Source: Asticcacaulis sp. (GTDB taxonomy: Bacteria > Pseudomonadota > Alphaproteobacteria > Caulobacterales > Caulobacteraceae). From it: a stretch of 10,000 nucleotides of DNA. The notes under the pieces are model-generated. The model made no database searches. It was not told where the DNA came from and worked only from the letters and a program-made list of their open reading frames with translations. Numbering within the stretch: the first letter of the stretch is position 1; the number at the start of each line of letters is the position of its first letter. A program made the translations under genes and the position numbers. Shown here one piece after another: positions 1-6,780 of the stretch. The DNA lies in assembly GCF_020217185.1 (NCBI RefSeq), contig NZ_JAIWNX010000068.1:1-10000 (forward strand), written 5' to 3'.

Positions 1-508
1 CATGACCACAACGGTCGAAAGCCTCTTCGGCACGGGTCGTATGGTCGGCGGGTTTTTCCTGAACAATCAACTTACCGACTTCTCTTTCACCCCCGTGACA
101 AAAACCGGCCAGAAGGTCGCCAATGCGGTCGAAGGGGGCAAGCGTCCGCGCTCCTCCATGTCGCCGGTGCTGATTTTCGATAAGGACAAGCGCCTGATCG
201 GCATGATCGGATCACCCGGCGGTTCGTCCATCCTGTCCTATAATCTCAAGGCGCTGGTGGGGATGCTCGACTGGAATCTCAGCGTGCAGGAGGCCGTTGC
301 CCTGCCGAATGTCGTGGCCAACCCGACGGCCATCCGCATCGAGGCTGGCCTGAAACCCGACGTTCTGCAAGGGCTGAAAGACATGGGCTATACGATCCAG
401 GAGGTGCAGGGTGAAAACTCCGGCCTGCACGGCGTCATGTTCCGCAACGGCGGCATCGACGGCGGCGCCGATCCGCGCCGCGAAGGCGTGGTGCTGAAAG
501 GGCAATAA
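1..508 (+). CDS. ggt: Gamma-glutamyltransferase (glutathione hydrolase), C-terminal part, 5' end outside the window
   Basis: The gene enters from the left edge; complete codons begin at base 2 and the stop TAA is at 506-508. The visible 168 residues correspond to most of the small subunit of the family, an N-terminal nucleophile enzyme that cleaves gamma-glutamyl bonds (glutathione), usually in the periplasm. Numbering from the first visible residue, MTTTVES (1-7) lies just after the catalytic Thr, which must sit a few codons upstream and cannot be checked. NNQLTDF (21-27) carries the Gln and Asp that bind the glutamate amino group, SSMSP (51-55) the paired Ser for its carboxylate, and SPGGS (71-75) the oxyanion Gly pair. 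The Asn of the E. coli T-x-N segment is Glu here (Glu6). The first ATG is probably internal rather than the true start. The sirtuin gene follows after 4 bases, so the two are probably co-transcribed. The family is secure; the substrate is not. Confidence 0.93.
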   Translation, partial: MTTTVESLFGTGRMVGGFFLNNQLTDFSFTPVTKTGQKVANAVEGGKRPRSSMSPVLIFDKDKRLIGMIGSPGGSSILSYNLKALVGMLDWNLSVQEAVALPNVVANPTAIRIEAGLKPDVLQGLKDMGYTIQEVQGENSGLHGVMFRNGGIDGGADPRREGVVLKGQ

Positions 509-512
509 GGCC

Positions 513-1223
513 GTGCGGCCCTCGATCGTCATCCTCACCGGTTCCGGCATTTCGGCAGAGTCGGGCGTGCCGACCTTTCGCGCCTCAGACGGACTGTGGT
601 GCGGGCACCGCGTCGAAGCCGTGGCCACGCCCGAAGGCTTTGAAGCCAATCCGGTGCTGGTCCATGACTTCTACAATCAACGCCGGGCGCAGTTGAAGGA
701 CGTGGCCCCCAATGCGGCGCATCAGGCTCTGGCGCGGCTGTCGGCGGCCTATGACGGCGACGTGCTGCTGGTGACGCAGAATGTCGATGATTTGCACGAC
801 CGGGCGCACCGGGGTGTCACGCCGAAACGTGGCTTTGGCCTGATCCACATGCACGGTGAAGTGCTGCGGGCGCGCTGCATCGAAACGGGCAGGACGTGTG
901 ACTGGACCGGCGATATCCATATCGACACCCCCTCGCCGTTCGGGACGCTGGGCCTGCGCCCGGACATCGTGTGGTTCGGCGAAATGCCGTTTCAGATGGA
1001 GCGCATCTACGACGCCCTGTCGGGCTGCGGCCTGTTTATCTCCATCGGCACGTCGGGCAATGTCTATCCGGCGGCGGGCTTCGTGCAGGAGGCCACGCGC
1101 GCCGGGGCGCACACGGTGGAACTGAACCTTGAGCCGTCTCAGGGCCACAGCCTGTTTAAAGAGCGCCTGTACGGTCCCGCCACCGAGGTGGTCCCGGCCT
1201 ATGTCGAAGGTTTAGTGGGTTAA
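513..1223 (+). CDS. cobB: NAD-dependent protein deacylase, sirtuin family (CobB-like)
   Basis: This 236-residue sirtuin would use NAD+ to remove acyl groups from lysines of cytoplasmic proteins. The start is GTG at 513, four bases after the upstream stop; the NAD-binding motif begins almost at once, leaving no room for a later start. Visible motifs are [15 protein letters not shown] (9-23, Rossmann NAD site), TQNVDDLH (88-95), the catalytic His in HMHGE (His114), WFGEMP (154-159), [12 protein letters not shown] (179-190) and ELNLEPS (203-209). Tyr54 and Arg57 in FYNQRR match the Tyr/Arg pair that marks class III sirtuins active on succinyl and malonyl lysine, so desuccinylase activity is likely (inference from family). 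The two Cys pairs of the usual zinc ribbon are absent: only Cys122 and Cys129 lie in that region. At the 3' end the stop overlaps the convergent hypothetical gene. Confidence 0.95.
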   Translation: MRPSIVILTGSGISAESGVPTFRASDGLWCGHRVEAVATPEGFEANPVLVHDFYNQRRAQLKDVAPNAAHQALARLSAAYDGDVLLVTQNVDDLHDRAHRGVTPKRGFGLIHMHGEVLRARCIETGRTCDWTGDIHIDTPSPFGTLGLRPDIVWFGEMPFQMERIYDALSGCGLFISIGTSGNVYPAAGFVQEATRAGAHTVELNLEPSQGHSLFKERLYGPATEVVPAYVEGLVG

Positions 1224-1759
1224 AACACCCGCACCGCTGTGCAGCCGTTCATCTCGATCAGCAGCAGCAGGTCGATCAGGGCCTGCACCGGAGCCGTGCC
1301 GAAATCGACGTGCAGGTGGTCGGCATCGACCAGCAGCGAATGGATATGGCCCGAAAAGCGCGAGTCCAGATCGACATTGCGGTCTTCCGGATCGAACCAG
1401 GTTTCAAACCACGCCTCCAGCCCCTGTAGCGTTTCCGGCGCACCGGTCAGGGACAGGTTCATCTCGTGCCAGTCGAGCGCTTCGACCGTCATTTCCAGTT
1501 CGTTGAGCGTCACCACTATGGGGTCAAAAGCCACCTCTTCATCGGGCGACAGTTCGACGATCTGCGGCGCGTCGTCCTCCGCCGGGCCGGTCATATAGTC
1601 GGCGCAGTAGAGCGACCGGTAAAGCCCGGCCTCGACCGAGACCTCCAGCTTGACCTCGGCCACGCCGCCGGGATGGGCCTTGGCCTGGACATCGGCAAAG
1701 TGCGCAAATTGCCCCACATAGGAGTCGCGCGCCAGTTCGATCAGTTCTTCAAAATCCAT
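1220..1759 (-). CDS. Acidic hypothetical protein, last gene after rodA
   Basis: I do not recognise a family in this 179-residue protein. It starts at ATG 1759, 33 bases after the rodA stop, and ends in a TAA whose bases overlap the convergent sirtuin stop. It has no signal peptide and no membrane segment, so it is probably cytoplasmic. By my count it carries 36 Asp/Glu against 7 Lys/Arg, with acidic runs around 61-75 and 109-132. The C-terminal stretch 155-179 ([17 protein letters not shown] then AVRVF) looks like an amphipathic helix followed by a beta strand. Two Trp in AWFETWFD (116-123) and HIHS (138-141) are other landmarks. The codons are GC-rich like its neighbours, which supports real coding. 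Short spacing and shared strand suggest it is transcribed with rodA, but that alone does not make it a cell-shape protein. The ribosome site is weak (GAAAG about 8 bases upstream). Confidence 0.75.
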   Translation of the reverse strand: MDFEELIELARDSYVGQFAHFADVQAKAHPGGVAEVKLEVSVEAGLYRSLYCADYMTGPAEDDAPQIVELSPDEEVAFDPIVVTLNELEMTVEALDWHEMNLSLTGAPETLQGLEAWFETWFDPEDRNVDLDSRFSGHIHSLLVDADHLHVDFGTAPVQALIDLLLLIEMNGCTAVRVF

Positions 1760-1792
1760 AGTCTGTTTCTTTCGCGCCTGCCGGAAGCGCTT

Positions 1793-2956
1793 TTATTCAA
1801 AATGCGACAGGAAGGACTGGGTGCGCGGCAACTCCTGATAACGATGCACCTTTACCCCCATAACCAAGCCAAAGCCAATCATCACCGTGGTCATGACCGA
1901 GCCGCCATAGGACAGAAGCGGTTGCGGCACACCCACCACAGGGGCCAGCCCCATCACCATGGCGCCGTTGATCAGCACATAGAGCGCGAAGGTCGCCGTC
2001 ACCCCCGCCGCCGCCAACCGCCCGAAGTGCGAATGCGATAAGGAGGCAATACGCAAGGCCATAAAGATAGCCAGCGCATAGAGGGCAAACACCGTAAACG
2101 CCCCAAGGAACCCTAGCTCCTCACCCACTGCCGCCAGAATAAAGTCGGTGTGTTTTTCCGGCAGGAAGCTCAGTTGCGACTGCGACCCCAGCCCCAGCCC
2201 CTTACCCAGCAAACCACCAGAGCCAATGGCGATCTTGGATTGCAGGATGTGGTAACCGTCGCCGGACGGGTCGGCTTCGGGATTGAGGAAGGTCAGGACG
2301 CGTTTCTGCTGATAGTCGTGCATCACGAACAGCACGAAGAACGGAATGGCGACCGCACCGCCCACGGCTGCGGTGCCGATAATGCGCCAGTCGAGCCCGG
2401 CCACGATCATCACGGTAATCCCGGTCAGCAGGATCAGCATGGCCGTGCCCAGATCCGGCTGGTGAGCCACCAGCAGCACAGGGGCCATGATCATGGTAAA
2501 GGGGATCAGCAGCTTCCACGACAGCACCGCGTCCTTGGTCCCCGCTTCATGATACCAGCGCGCCAGAGCCATCACGATAGACAGCTTCATGAATTCAGAC
2601 GGCTGCATGGAGAAGGACCCGATTTCCAGCCAGCGCTGCGCCCCCATACGCACATCCCCGACCAGTTCCACGGCCACAAGCAGCAGCAGCGATACCCCGT
2701 AGGCCGGATAGGCCAGCAACATCCACCAGCGCAGATCGACCAGGGCCAGCACGATCATGAAGAGGAAACACAGGCCAAAACGCAGAACGTGATTGTAGGC
2801 CCACGGCTCCCACGACATGCCGCCTACCGAATAGAGGACCAGCACGCCGATGCCGGCAATCAGCGACAGCACCAGCGCAAAGCCCCAGTCCACCTGAAGC
2901 AGCTTGATGTCATAACGTTCGCGTTCGCCCCGCCGGGTCATTGCGCTTTCGGCCAT
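1793..2956 (-). CDS. rodA: RodA, SEDS-family peptidoglycan glycosyltransferase of the elongasome
   Basis: RodA polymerises lipid II into glycan strands in the inner membrane, paired with PBP2. The 387-residue protein has about ten hydrophobic segments and the SEDS signatures in order: AQRWL.IGSFS.QPSEFMKL (106-124), HQPDLGTA (165-172), NPEADPSGDGYH (225-236), PEKHTDFI (266-273) with the catalytic Asp271 equivalent to E. coli RodA Asp262, and GVPQPLLSYGGS (342-353). An upstream in-frame start at 3073 would add 39 mostly basic residues, but that stretch lies inside the mrdA coding sequence. ATG 2956 is preferred because it follows the PBP2 stop by 7 bases, has a GAGG ribosome site, and gives the usual family length. 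It is the fourth gene of the mreC-mreD-mrdA-rodA run; coupling to PBP2 translation is likely. Confidence 0.97.
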   Translation of the reverse strand: MAESAMTRRGERERYDIKLLQVDWGFALVLSLIAGIGVLVLYSVGGMSWEPWAYNHVLRFGLCFLFMIVLALVDLRWWMLLAYPAYGVSLLLLVAVELVGDVRMGAQRWLEIGSFSMQPSEFMKLSIVMALARWYHEAGTKDAVLSWKLLIPFTMIMAPVLLVAHQPDLGTAMLILLTGITVMIVAGLDWRIIGTAAVGGAVAIPFFVLFVMHDYQQKRVLTFLNPEADPSGDGYHILQSKIAIGSGGLLGKGLGLGSQSQLSFLPEKHTDFILAAVGEELGFLGAFTVFALYALAIFMALRIASLSHSHFGRLAAAGVTATFALYVLINGAMVMGLAPVVGVPQPLLSYGGSVMTTVMIGFGLVMGVKVHRYQELPRTQSFLSHFE

Positions 2957-2960
2957 GGAA

Positions 2961-2965
2961 ACCTC
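2961..2965 (-). promoter_or_regulatory. Ribosome binding site of rodA inside the mrdA stop region
   Basis: On the minus strand GAGGT precedes the ATG at 2956 by 4 bases. The TGA stop of mrdA overlaps it, so a ribosome ending PBP2 sits on the rodA initiation site. This decides the rodA start and suggests translational coupling. Confidence 0.65.
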
Positions 2966-4943
2966 AGGGTACGGGAGGGATGTATTCGTTGCTTTCCGGC
3001 GCGACCTCGGTGCTTTCGACCTCAGGCGGCGCGGTTTCGGCAGCTTCGACGGGTTCCGGCGGCGGCGGCGCAACGATACGCGCCTGAAGCTCAGGGTCCT
3101 TGAGCAGAGCCACCTTCATGATCTCACGCGCCTTTGGGGCGGCAAAGCGGCCCCCGGCGATACCGTGCTGCACGATGACCGCCATGGCGTAGCGTGGATT
3201 ATCGACCGGCGCGTAGCAGACGAAAAGGCCGTGGTCCTTGTTCTTCCACTGCGTCGCCTTGCGCGTACCCGCGCGATCATAGTTGATGACCTGCGCCGTG
3301 CCGGTCTTGCCGGCCATCTTCATGTCACCCAGATTGAGCTGAGAGTTACGAAACGCCGTGCCGTCGGCGTCGTTGGACACCATCTCCATGCCGTCGCGCA
3401 CGATCTGGATATGCTCCGGCGGGATACCCAGCGGCTTGAAATCAAAATCTTTATCCACCGCCCCGATCTTCTTGATCAGGTGCGGCGTGACGGCCTTGCC
3501 ACCATTGGCGATGCGCGACACATAGACGGCCAGTTGCAGGGCAGACACCGTCGTATAGCCCTGCCCGATGGCCACCGACAGGGTTTCACCGAGATGCCAT
3601 TTGGGGTCCTTGGGACGGTTACGGGTGCCATCGAAATAGCTCCGCTTCCATTCGGTCGTTGGCACAAGACCGGACTTCTGCCCCTCGATCTCCAGATCGA
3701 ACAGCTCGCCCAGACCCAGCTTGTGAGCCATGGCCGCGATGCGGTCCACGCCGGGGCGATTACAGATGTGGTAAAAATAAGTGTCGCAGGAATATTTCAG
3801 CGCGTGGCGCATATCGACCGAACCGTGTACGCCGTGGCAGCGGAAGGTGCGATTGCCGAAACGGTAGGAGCCGCGGCAGACCACCTTCTCGTTCGGGTCG
3901 ATACCGTAGTCGAGGAAGGACAGGGCCGTCGCCATCTTGAAGGTGGAACCCGGCGCAAAGGTCGAGCCAATCGCCTTGTCCAGCAGCGGACGGCGCTCAT
4001 ACTCGTTCAGCAGCTTATAGGCCTTGGACGAGATACCCGACACGAACAGGTTGGGATCGAAGGACGGGGCCGACACCATGCACAGGATTTCGCCGGTGTG
4101 GATGTTGAGCAGCACCGCACTGCCGGAATCCTGTTCGAACACCTCAAGCGCGCGCGCCTGCACCTCGGCATCCAGCGTCAGGGTGATGTCTTCGCCCGGC
4201 GTGGGTGGGCGCGTGCCATCGGGGTCTTCGGCGACGATATTGCCGCGCGCATTGACCTCGATCTTCTGGGCCCCTGCCACGCCGCGAAGCTGCTTGTCAA
4301 AGGCCTTTTCCACCCCCTGCTTGCCGATGCGAAAGCCCGGATGCAGCAGAAGCGGATCGGGGTTTTCCCCTTCGGCCTCAAGGTCTTTCTCCGAAATTTT
4401 CGAGACGTAACCCACGACGTGCGAAAAAGCCCCACCATAGTGATAGACGCGGATTTCGTCCATCACCGCCTGCACGCCGGGGATTTCGGCGGCAAACAGA
4501 TTGACCCGCGAAAACTCTTCCCATGTTAAGTCAGCCGCCACCACGGTGGGCACAAAGCGCTGCGACTGGTTGATGTCGCGCACGATACGGCGGCGGTTGT
4601 CCTGCACCTGCGGCAGGACGTAGGAAATCTGATCCAGCGTATCGTCGAGATCGTCGATTTCATTGCGGATGATCAGCACGCGGAAGGACGGACGGTTCCC
4701 GGCAATGACATTGCCATTGCGGTCGAGAATCTTACCACGCGGCGGCGGCACAACGCGGAAATTGAACTGATTGGCCGCCGACAGGCGCTTGTACTTGCCG
4801 CCCTGCACGATCTGAAGCAACGCCAGTTGGCCGCCCAGCGCAAAGATACCCAGTGCCGTCAACCCGCCCATCAGAAAGATGCGGCGGTGGAACGTTCCCT
4901 GCTTCTCGTTAACGTCCTCAAAAAAGATGGAAGGTTCGCTCAA
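2964..4943 (-). CDS. mrdA: Penicillin-binding protein 2, elongasome D,D-transpeptidase
   Basis: PBP2 crosslinks new glycan strands during lateral wall growth, in the periplasm and tethered to the inner membrane. The 659 residues contain a short cytoplasmic N-terminus, one membrane anchor (about 22-45), the pedestal/dimerisation domain (from VPPPRGKILDRNG, 65-77, to about 240) and the transpeptidase domain. Its catalytic motifs are PGSTFK (Ser333 nucleophile, Lys336), SCD (385-387, the SxN/SxD position) and KTGT (546-549). The tail from about 625 is Pro/Glu-rich (PPPPEP and beyond) and is a non-catalytic extension. The start codon is TTG at 4943: it overlaps the mreD stop in the four bases TTGA and has a good GTGAGG site, while the first internal Met (25) is already in the anchor. 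Several Cys/His (356, 369, 370, 373, 386, 394) cluster near the SCD motif. It sits between mreD and rodA, its polymerase partner. Confidence 0.97.
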   Translation of the reverse strand: MSEPSIFFEDVNEKQGTFHRRIFLMGGLTALGIFALGGQLALLQIVQGGKYKRLSAANQFNFRVVPPPRGKILDRNGNVIAGNRPSFRVLIIRNEIDDLDDTLDQISYVLPQVQDNRRRIVRDINQSQRFVPTVVAADLTWEEFSRVNLFAAEIPGVQAVMDEIRVYHYGGAFSHVVGYVSKISEKDLEAEGENPDPLLLHPGFRIGKQGVEKAFDKQLRGVAGAQKIEVNARGNIVAEDPDGTRPPTPGEDITLTLDAEVQARALEVFEQDSGSAVLLNIHTGEILCMVSAPSFDPNLFVSGISSKAYKLLNEYERRPLLDKAIGSTFAPGSTFKMATALSFLDYGIDPNEKVVCRGSYRFGNRTFRCHGVHGSVDMRHALKYSCDTYFYHICNRPGVDRIAAMAHKLGLGELFDLEIEGQKSGLVPTTEWKRSYFDGTRNRPKDPKWHLGETLSVAIGQGYTTVSALQLAVYVSRIANGGKAVTPHLIKKIGAVDKDFDFKPLGIPPEHIQIVRDGMEMVSNDADGTAFRNSQLNLGDMKMAGKTGTAQVINYDRAGTRKATQWKNKDHGLFVCYAPVDNPRYAMAVIVQHGIAGGRFAAPKAREIMKVALLKDPELQARIVAPPPPEPVEAAETAPPEVESTEVAPESNEYIPPVP

Positions 4944-5563
4944 TTGAACCTCACATCGCTGTTGAGAAAGCGCTCAAGCAGGATCAGCACCACGACCACC
5001 AGACACCAGGTGGCCAGCATCTGTTCAAACACGCTGATCAGGCGCGGCACGACACCGGAATCGAGCGTGGTCATGATCACGCCGAGCGTAAAAAACAACA
5101 GAACCGCAAGGGTATAGGCCCCGATGACCACCCAGGTGTCCTGCCCCACAATATAGCTGCGGATGATCAGCGTCGCCGCGTGGACGGCCATCAGGCCAAT
5201 GACGTAGAAACCGAGCGGTGCGCCCCAGAAATAGTCGAGAAACAAACCCATCAGGCCCAGCAGGACCGGCGCGATAAAGCTGGGGCGGATCAGCGGCCAG
5301 GCAAAGGCCAGCGCCACAGGCCACACCGGTTCCGGCAGGTCGAGCCCAAACGGCAAAGGCAGGTCAGTGGCCAGCACCAGCGTCGCCAGAACCGCCAACA
5401 GCGCCGGATAGAGCAACCAGTCCTGCGGCCCGACAATGCCCCCCGATCCGCGGCGCGGTGTACGATTTTCAAACAACGCCTTGTACAGGCGCGCGCGGCG
5501 GCTGGCCGACGGCGTCATGCTGCGGGTGGACGATGAGCGGGGACGGCGTTGCGGAGCCAGCAT
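4940..5563 (-). CDS. mreD: MreD, rod-shape-determining inner-membrane protein
   Basis: MreD is a small polytopic membrane protein that bridges MreC to RodA/PBP2. The 207-residue product has a polar, Arg/Ser-rich N-terminus of about 45 residues, then roughly five to six membrane segments (about 51-68, 80-112 in one or two passes, 115-134, 143-165, 183-198). The family-like segment GLFLDYFWGAPLGFYVIGL (106-124) is visible. An in-frame start at 5686 would add 41 very Arg-rich residues but lies within mreC; ATG 5563 is chosen because it comes 4 bases after the mreC stop and has a GGAGG site 8 bases upstream. The stop overlaps the TTG start of PBP2. Primary sequence is poorly conserved in this family, so the assignment rests on position, length and topology as well as the motif. 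Confidence 0.92.
   Translation of the reverse strand: MLAPQRRPRSSSTRSMTPSASRRARLYKALFENRTPRRGSGGIVGPQDWLLYPALLAVLATLVLATDLPLPFGLDLPEPVWPVALAFAWPLIRPSFIAPVLLGLMGLFLDYFWGAPLGFYVIGLMAVHAATLIIRSYIVGQDTWVVIGAYTLAVLLFFTLGVIMTTLDSGVVPRLISVFEQMLATWCLVVVVLILLERFLNSDVRFN
4949..4954 (-). promoter_or_regulatory. Ribosome binding site supporting the TTG start of mrdA
   Basis: On the minus strand GTGAGG lies 5 bases before the TTG at 4943, inside the last codons of mreD. It supports the unusual TTG start, for which no alternative ATG exists before the membrane anchor. Confidence 0.65.
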
Positions 5564-5567
5564 GGCC

Positions 5568-6701
5568 TCAGCCTCCGCTGACACTGGCGGACGAGGCCGA
5601 CGCCGGCGCCTCGGGGGCCGGAACGGGTTGCGGACGCGGCGTCTGTACGGCGGGAGACGACACCGGCGTCGGGCGTGGCCGCGCAACAGTGACCGGACTG
5701 GCGCTGGAGGCGGCAGAGCTGACGGCGGCTCCGCTTGCGGACACGGTAGCGCTTGAGACGCTGGCGCTGTGCGTGGTCGCGGCCGCCGTCGGGGGCGGTG
5801 GCGGCAGCACGTCGGTGACCAACGGCGTGCGCAGCACCTCTTCGGCGCGCGGAAGCTGGCTGAAATCCTTGAACTTCATGACCTTGACCAGATCAACGGG
5901 TCCGCGATTGGTATAAAGGTCAACGCGCCAGACGCCATCGACGCCGCGACGGGCCTCCCCTACCGGCAGGCCACGCGGGAAGATGCCGCCATCACCAGAG
6001 GTCAGGATCTGATCGCCTTTTTTGAGCACGTCCGGCCCACCACGCACAAACTCCAGACGCGGAAACCCGCCCCCGTCGCCCACCATCATGGCGCGGGCGT
6101 CGGTGCGCGCCACCATGACCGGCACACGGCTGACGACATCGGTGACCATCAGCACGCGGCTGACGTCCGGGCTGACGCCGACCACACGGCCGACCAGCCC
6201 GTGTTCATTGATCACCGGATTACCAAAAGCGAGGCCTCTGGATGACCCCGCATCAATCAGGCGATTGTTGTTGAACGGACCGCGCGATACCGACACCGAA
6301 CGCGCCGAGACGCTTTCGACTTCCGGCTCGGTACGCAGGTTGAGCAGCACCTCATAGCGGCGGTTCAGTTCCCTGGCCTTGCGATACTCGTCGCGATAGC
6401 GCTCCAGTTCGACAATCTTCTGTTTCAGGACGCGGTTTTCGCTGACGGCGAAGAAATAGTCCTCGATGCCATTGGTGCGGTCGCTGACGAAGTGCGCAGG
6501 CGTTGACAGCAGATTATTGCTTTTGGCCGCCGCCCGGTCAAATCCGGCCCGATTGCCATAGGCCGCCGCATCCAGCCCGCCGCGACGGTCGCCCAGAAAC
6601 AGCAATGCCGCGACCACGCAAATGGCGGCGACAAGGATCATCACTCCCCACGTAATGGGCAGTTTCAGATGTTCAAAAGGCTGGTTATCCCCGTATCGCA
6701 C
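5568..6701 (-). CDS. mreC: MreC, rod-shape-determining periplasmic protein with a long low-complexity tail
   Basis: MreC is a bitopic protein that dimerises in the periplasm and activates PBP2/RodA. The 377 residues show a short cytoplasmic N-terminus, one membrane segment (about 16-37), a helical coiled-coil region (about 78-122, rich in Glu/Arg/Leu heptads), and the two-lobed beta domain (about 128-290). The latter is recognisable by RLIDAGSSRGLAFGNPVI (147-164), GLVGRVVGVSPDVSRVL (168-184) and GDQILTSGDGGIFPRGLPVG (229-248). From about 300 onward the chain is Pro, Ser and Ala only with few exceptions, beginning with five prolines; this tail is outside the conserved fold. The start is GTG at 6701, with a strong GGAGGG site 8 bases upstream. 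It is separated from mreB by 140 bases containing possible regulatory structures and is followed by mreD after 4 bases. Confidence 0.96.
   Translation of the reverse strand: MRYGDNQPFEHLKLPITWGVMILVAAICVVAALLFLGDRRGGLDAAAYGNRAGFDRAAAKSNNLLSTPAHFVSDRTNGIEDYFFAVSENRVLKQKIVELERYRDEYRKARELNRRYEVLLNLRTEPEVESVSARSVSVSRGPFNNNRLIDAGSSRGLAFGNPVINEHGLVGRVVGVSPDVSRVLMVTDVVSRVPVMVARTDARAMMVGDGGGFPRLEFVRGGPDVLKKGDQILTSGDGGIFPRGLPVGEARRGVDGVWRVDLYTNRGPVDLVKVMKFKDFSQLPRAEEVLRTPLVTDVLPPPPPTAAATTHSASVSSATVSASGAAVSSAASSASPVTVARPRPTPVSSPAVQTPRPQPVPAPEAPASASSASVSGG
5572..5576 (-). promoter_or_regulatory. Ribosome binding site of mreD within the mreC 3' end
   Basis: GGAGG on the minus strand lies 8 bases before the mreD ATG at 5563, within the last mreC codons. 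It decides between this start and the longer in-frame alternative at 5686. Confidence 0.65.
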
Positions 6702-6709
6702 GCTGACTT

Positions 6710-6715
6710 CCCTCC
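6710..6715 (-). promoter_or_regulatory. Ribosome binding site supporting the GTG start of mreC
   Basis: GGAGGG on the minus strand with 8 bases to the GTG at 6701. It is the best Shine-Dalgarno match in the window and fixes the non-ATG start. Confidence 0.7.
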
Positions 6716-6754
6716 GGGCCCACCCGGACCCTCACTCAGAGGACAGATACTGCA

Positions 6755-6771
6755 AGTTTCGGTCCGAAACT
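6755..6771. promoter_or_regulatory. 17-base palindrome in the mreC leader, candidate operator
   Basis: AGTTTCGG and CCGAAACT form perfect 8-base arms around a single central base. It lies 54 bases before the mreC start and 9 bases downstream of a TATAAT hexamer, which would put it around the early transcribed region of an mreC promoter. The symmetry is seen directly; binding by a regulator is inferred. A single-base loop cannot form a good RNA hairpin, so a DNA-binding site is the more natural reading. Confidence 0.35.
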
Positions 6772-6780
6772 ATCAAGGAA

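Noticed and set aside
1760..1792. A small hairpin between rodA and the acidic hypothetical gene
   Set aside because: GCGCTT can pair with AGGCGC, but the stem is only 6 pairs with a wobble and has no T-run, so neither a terminator nor a regulatory role is supported.
2957..3073. N-terminal extension of RodA from an upstream in-frame start
   Set aside because: It lies inside the mrdA coding sequence, is basic and low in complexity, and would lack the good ribosome site found for ATG 2956.
2150..3103. A 317-codon plus-strand frame opposite rodA
   Set aside because: It is Gln/His/Arg-rich and opposes the hydrophobic RodA segments, which give exactly this kind of antisense composition.
2955..4529. 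A 524-codon open frame on the plus strand opposite mrdA
   Set aside because: It is a shadow of the PBP2 gene caused by GC-rich codon bias. Its product is His/Arg/Gln-rich with no domain, while the minus strand has all PBP2 motifs.
5564..5686. N-terminal extension of MreD from an upstream in-frame start
   Set aside because: It overlaps the low-complexity end of mreC and would be an artefact of its GC-rich codons; ATG 5563 has a GGAGG site.
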